NCBI GenBank assembly: GCA_021790295.1
Contig: JAJYIC010000004.1
Coordinates: 16,066-24,430 of the forward strand
Direction: 5' to 3'
Origin: Pseudomonadota bacterium
GTDB taxonomy: Bacteria; Pseudomonadota; Alphaproteobacteria; ATCC43930; CGMCC-115725
Length of the DNA: 8,365 nucleotides
Below, piece after piece: positions 6,247 through 8,365 of this stretch. Position numbers and translations under genes: made by a program. The notes below the pieces were generated by a model that was not told the DNA's origin, searched no databases, and saw only the letters and a list, made by a program, of their open reading frames with translations. Position 1 is the first letter of the stretch. Each line of letters starts with the position of its first letter.

Positions 6247-7026
6247 TCAGCTCGTCACCAGGCCGCCATCGACATTGAAGGCCTGCCCGGTGATGTTGCG
6301 CGCACCGGGCGAGGCGAGAAAAAGGGCCATCGCGGCGATGTCCTCGGGGCTGTTGGCGCGGCCGAGAGGGATCGGCTTCAAGGTTTCGGCTTCGATTTCG
6401 GCGAGGCTTTTGCCGCTTTCGGCGGCGCGCCTTGCGGCGATGCGCGCGCCGAGTGCGGTGTTCGTCACCCCCGGGCAGATCGCGTTGACGTTGATATTGT
6501 GGCGCCCGAGTTCTCGGGCGGCGATCTGGGTCAAAGCGATGACCGCGCCTTTGCTCGCGGCATAGGCGGCGTTCGAGGCGCCGGAATAGCCACGACCGGA
6601 AATCGAGGCGATGTTGATGATCCGCCCTTCGCCTTGGCGGATCATCTCGCGCGCCGCGCGCTGAAGGCAGAAAAATACGCCTTTCGCATTGACGCGGTGC
6701 ATCCAGTCCCAATCGGCCTCGGTCAGATCCATGATCGTGCCGTGGCGGGTCACGCCTGCGTTGTTGACGATGACGTCGAGACGCCCGAACTCGGCAACCG
6801 TCCGCGCCACCATGCGATCGATGCTCTCGACCTCGCCGCAATCGGCGCCGAGCGCAAGCGTCTTCGCGCCCGCCTTGAGGGCGCTTCGGGCCGTGCTCTT
6901 CGCCGCCTCCTCATCGATGTCGGCCGCCGCGAGGAGAGCCCCCTCTTTGGCCATCGCCAAAGCGATCGCTTGCCCGATCCCCGCTCCCGCACCGGTCACG
7001 AGAACGACCTTTCCCTCGATCATCAT
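6247..7026 (-). CDS. Short-chain dehydrogenase/reductase (SDR)
   Basis: 259-aa classical SDR, an NAD(P)-dependent oxidoreductase of the cytoplasm acting on an alcohol/ketone substrate that cannot be read from sequence. Motifs: the Rossmann TGAGAGIG (11-18), acidic D36 at the end of the second strand (suggesting NAD rather than NADP), NNAG (88-91), and the catalytic set N113, S141, Y155 and K159 in YAASK. The spacing from S141 to Y155 is 14 rather than the commoner 13, suggesting a one-residue longer loop. The C-terminal NITGQAFNVDGG is typical. Two adjacent ATGs (7026 and 7023) follow a GGAGGGGAGG purine run; the spacing favours the second slightly and the difference is one residue. An upstream in-frame extension to 7254 is a shadow of the preceding remnant. 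It begins 13 bases after the FAH-like remnant and is probably co-transcribed with it. Sugar-alcohol or hydroxyacid dehydrogenase are possible roles. Confidence 0.93.
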   Translation of the reverse strand: MMIEGKVVLVTGAGAGIGQAIALAMAKEGALLAAADIDEEAAKSTARSALKAGAKTLALGADCGEVESIDRMVARTVAEFGRLDVIVNNAGVTRHGTIMDLTEADWDWMHRVNAKGVFFCLQRAAREMIRQGEGRIINIASISGRGYSGASNAAYAASKGAVIALTQIAARELGRHNINVNAICPGVTNTALGARIAARRAAESGKSLAEIEAETLKPIPLGRANSPEDIAAMALFLASPGARNITGQAFNVDGGLVTS

Positions 7027-7039
7027 CCTCCCCTCCCTC

Positions 7040-7360
7040 TTAGAGAGATTGCGGCCTGCGGCGCCCGGCTGCGTCCGGGTTTTTGCGGCACATGTCGCGA
7101 GGGCGCGCCGAGCGCTCTTTATGCTCCCGGGTGTTGCCGATGCAGCAAAGGATCTTGCCCGGACGCGGCAAAGGCGCGCAGAAGCGCATGTCCGAAAGAG
7201 GGATTGCCTCGCCTTCGCCCGGCGGACGCTCGAACTCGGTTTCGAGCTCGGCAAAGCGGTCGATGATTCGGGTCAGAGCCGATTGCGGGTTTTGGCTTTT
7301 CGGGAAAAGCCCGGGCGAGAGGTCCCTTTCTCCGCTTCCAAGGAACAGAACCAACGTCAT
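7040..7360 (-). pseudogene. Truncated fumarylacetoacetate hydrolase-like remnant
   Basis: The 106-codon frame contains a segment characteristic of one FAH-family subgroup: LPRPGKILCCIGN (64-76), then a diverged counterpart of the usual NYWEHA..E region, and KNPDA (93-97). The sequence then changes abruptly to AGRRRPQSL and stops. A complete FAH protein has roughly 200 further residues with the metal-binding acidic residues. None are here, because the SDR gene starts 13 bases on. Residues 1-30 do not resemble the family either. The copy therefore looks like an internal piece left after deletions and is very unlikely to be an enzyme. Its ATG at 7360 does have GGAG five bases upstream, so a short peptide could still be made; that site lies in a strong hairpin (7364-7396). 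Family recognition is from motif memory, not a search. Confidence 0.65.
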
Positions 7361-7363
7361 CGC

Positions 7364-7396
7364 CTCTCCGGCTCTCTTTTCGACAGAGCCGGAGAG
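7364..7396 (-). terminator. 12-bp perfect inverted repeat, possible terminator
   Basis: CTCTCCGGCTCT (7364-7375) and AGAGCCGGAGAG (7385-7396) are exact reverse complements around a nine-base loop. On the minus strand the stem lies 66 bases after the stop of the small secreted protein and ends three bases before the ATG of the FAH-like remnant. No U run follows on that strand, so it is not a textbook terminator. It could end or attenuate transcription, or hide the ribosome binding site of the remnant, since GGAGAG is part of the stem. Confidence 0.5.
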
Positions 7397-7462
7397 CTTA
7401 GCCCGCCTTCTTCTTTGCCGCCAAGAAAACGATCCGGCGCGGCGTGAGAGCGCCCGCAGCGC

Positions 7463-7711
7463 TCAGTGCTTTCTCAATCCCGGAGGCGTCTTCGCGTCGT
7501 CCCAGCCGGCTTTTACGCCGTGGCTCCAGCCCGGCGGCGTCTTGCCGCCGTGCCAGCCGACCTTCTGTCCTTCGCTAAAACCATGCGGAAGATCGCGGGA
7601 ACCCGGGTGGCCCCCCGGGGAATGACCGCCTCCTCCCTTCGCGAAGGCGGCCGAGCCCGTACCCAGAGCCAGCGCCAACGCCAACAAAATGGCCGGAATC
7701 GCCTTCACCAT
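7463..7711 (-). CDS. Small exported Gly/His-rich protein with GW-KTPPG repeats
   Basis: 82-aa predicted secreted or periplasmic protein of unknown function. Residues 1-24 form a signal peptide: a short basic start, a Leu/Ala hydrophobic core (7-17), and AFA before the predicted cleavage at 24/25. The mature part (58 aa) begins with a Gly/His/Ser segment (KGGGGHSPGGH) and then carries two tandem 17-residue units (48-64 and 65-81) sharing G-x-K-x-GW-x3-KTPPG. Related short exported proteins with PPG-and-GW units ending in a basic tail occur widely in proteobacteria as hypotheticals. The ATG at 7711 has AGGAG seven bases upstream (and GAGG closer); the longer frame to 8029 is a shadow of the E2 gene. 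The gene follows the E2 gene by 103 bases on the same strand. Histidines could bind metal, but this is only a suggestion. Confidence 0.78.
   Translation of the reverse strand: MVKAIPAILLALALALGTGSAAFAKGGGGHSPGGHPGSRDLPHGFSEGQKVGWHGGKTPPGWSHGVKAGWDDAKTPPGLRKH
7469..7570 (-). repeat. Two 51-bp tandem coding repeats
   Basis: Two in-frame units of 51 bases (7520-7570 and 7469-7519) encode the two 17-residue GW-KTPPG units of the small exported protein. They are imperfect at both DNA and protein level, with the GW and KTPPG words conserved. This is consistent with an old duplication under selection on the protein. Confidence 0.7.
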
Positions 7712-7814
7712 TACCTCTCTCCTACCCTCACGCTCAGCCGCAATCCTGCCCGCCAAACATTTAAGAATGCGCTGCGGTTCCCCCGGCGCCGAAGGCAGGC
7801 AAGGCAGGTTGCGC

Positions 7815-8365
7815 TCACCCCGCCCGTTCGAGATCGGCGATGACGGCGCGCAGAAAACGCGCCGCCTCCCCTCCGGTGACGGTGCGATGGTCGAAGGTAA
7901 GCGAAAGCGGCAAAAGGCGATGGAGCGCAACCCCGCCGTCGGCGGCGACCGCGCGCTTGGCGATCCGCCCTGCGCCAAGGATCGCCACCTGCGGGGGAAC
8001 GATGACGAGTTCGGCAAAACGCCCTGCAAACATGCCGAAATTGGAAAGGGTGATGGTCTGCCCGCGAAGCTCGGCGACGGGCACCCTGCGCGCTTTGAGA
8101 TCCGCCTTCATCCGTTCGATGCCGCGGCGCAGGTCGGCCGTCTCGCGCGCTCCAACATCCTGCAGGACGGGCACGAAAAGCCCTTCGGGCGTATCGACCG
8201 CGAGCCCGAGATCGATCCTTTTCAAAAGGCGCCGTTCCATCTTTGGCCCGTCGTACCAGGCATTGAGAGCGGGTTCGGCCGCAACCCCGGCGACGATCGC
8301 GCGGATGAGACGGATGGTGACATCGGTTCCGGGCGGCCATTTCTCGACATCCGCCTCGTCGTGAA
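7815..8365 (-). CDS. 2-oxoacid dehydrogenase E2, C-terminal catalytic part
   Basis: Dihydrolipoamide acyltransferase core domain of a 2-oxoacid dehydrogenase complex, which passes the acyl group from lipoyl-lysine to CoA. The frame is open through the right edge, so only the last 182 residues are seen; lipoyl and peripheral-subunit-binding domains lie outside. Typical stretches are VTIRLIRAI and PALNAW near the edge, DTPEGLFVPVLQDV, TLSNFGMFAG and PPQVAILGAGRI. The catalytic histidine is present in FDHRTVTGGEAARFL (codon 7887-7889), but the family motif HRxxDG reads HRTVTG: the usual Asp is Thr (codon 7875-7877). Some uncharacterised E2-like proteins may share this variant. The frame stays intact to the stop (7815-7817) with a normal C-terminus, so it is not an obvious pseudogene. 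Whether it serves pyruvate, branched-chain or another oxoacid cannot be told; E1 and E3 genes are expected beyond the right edge. Confidence 0.93.
   Translation of the reverse strand, partial: HDEADVEKWPPGTDVTIRLIRAIVAGVAAEPALNAWYDGPKMERRLLKRIDLGLAVDTPEGLFVPVLQDVGARETADLRRGIERMKADLKARRVPVAELRGQTITLSNFGMFAGRFAELVIVPPQVAILGAGRIAKRAVAADGGVALHRLLPLSLTFDHRTVTGGEAARFLRAVIADLERAG

Noticed and set aside
5252..7266. Very long open frames (529 codons minus, 586 codons plus) over FTR1 and the SDR
   Set aside because: Arg- and Gly-rich low-complexity translations that overlap recognised genes in other frames; typical shadows.
7712..8340. Minus-strand frames overlapping the E2 gene in other registers (to 8029 and to 8340)
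   Set aside because: The E2 frame has unmistakable family motifs; these are shadows, one being the upstream run-on of the small exported protein.
1..8365. CRISPR array, tRNA or rRNA gene, insertion sequence, prophage or toxin-antitoxin pair
   Set aside because: Looked for on both strands; no regular spaced repeats, cloverleaf, transposase or integrase motifs, or paired small toxin-like genes were found.

Overview
The window is GC-rich DNA from a bacterial chromosome, most likely an alphaproteobacterium of the order Hyphomicrobiales (Rhizobiales). The best taxonomic marker is the ribosomal protein S4, which has the zinc-free form and the '[21 protein letters not shown]' style N-terminus I associate with that order. 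The adenosine-kinase-type PfkB protein, the bactofilin and the base composition agree. The genus cannot be fixed from the sequence alone.

Layout: (1) the 3' part of an endonuclease III gene (nth, +) runs off the left edge and overlaps tail to tail with a bactofilin gene (-). (2) A 513-base divergent spacer separates the bactofilin from a PfkB/adenosine kinase gene (+). A likely kinase promoter lies near its right end, with a perfect inverted repeat in the promoter spacer. (3) A 315-base spacer follows. It carries a near-consensus sigma-70 promoter and a structured leader for rpsD (+). (4) A CorC/HlyC-type membrane protein with a CBS pair comes next (+). (5) A 311-base spacer leads to a stand-alone FTR1-type iron permease (+). 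(6) From there to the right edge all genes are on the minus strand. In transcription order they are: the C-terminal part of a 2-oxoacid dehydrogenase E2 gene (entering from the right edge), a small secreted protein with a GW...KTPPG tandem repeat, a truncated fumarylacetoacetate-hydrolase-like remnant, and a short-chain dehydrogenase that starts 13 bases after the remnant's stop.

The genes are mostly housekeeping (DNA repair, ribosome, nucleoside salvage, cell-shape scaffold, ion transport) plus a small metabolic cluster (E2, SDR, FAH remnant). I see no transposase, integrase, CRISPR array, tRNA or rRNA gene, and no convincing new multi-gene system. The items most worth a second look are the FAH remnant fused onto the SDR transcript, an E2 with Thr in place of the active-site-motif Asp, the rpsD leader, the dyad in the kinase promoter, and the small repeat-containing exported protein.
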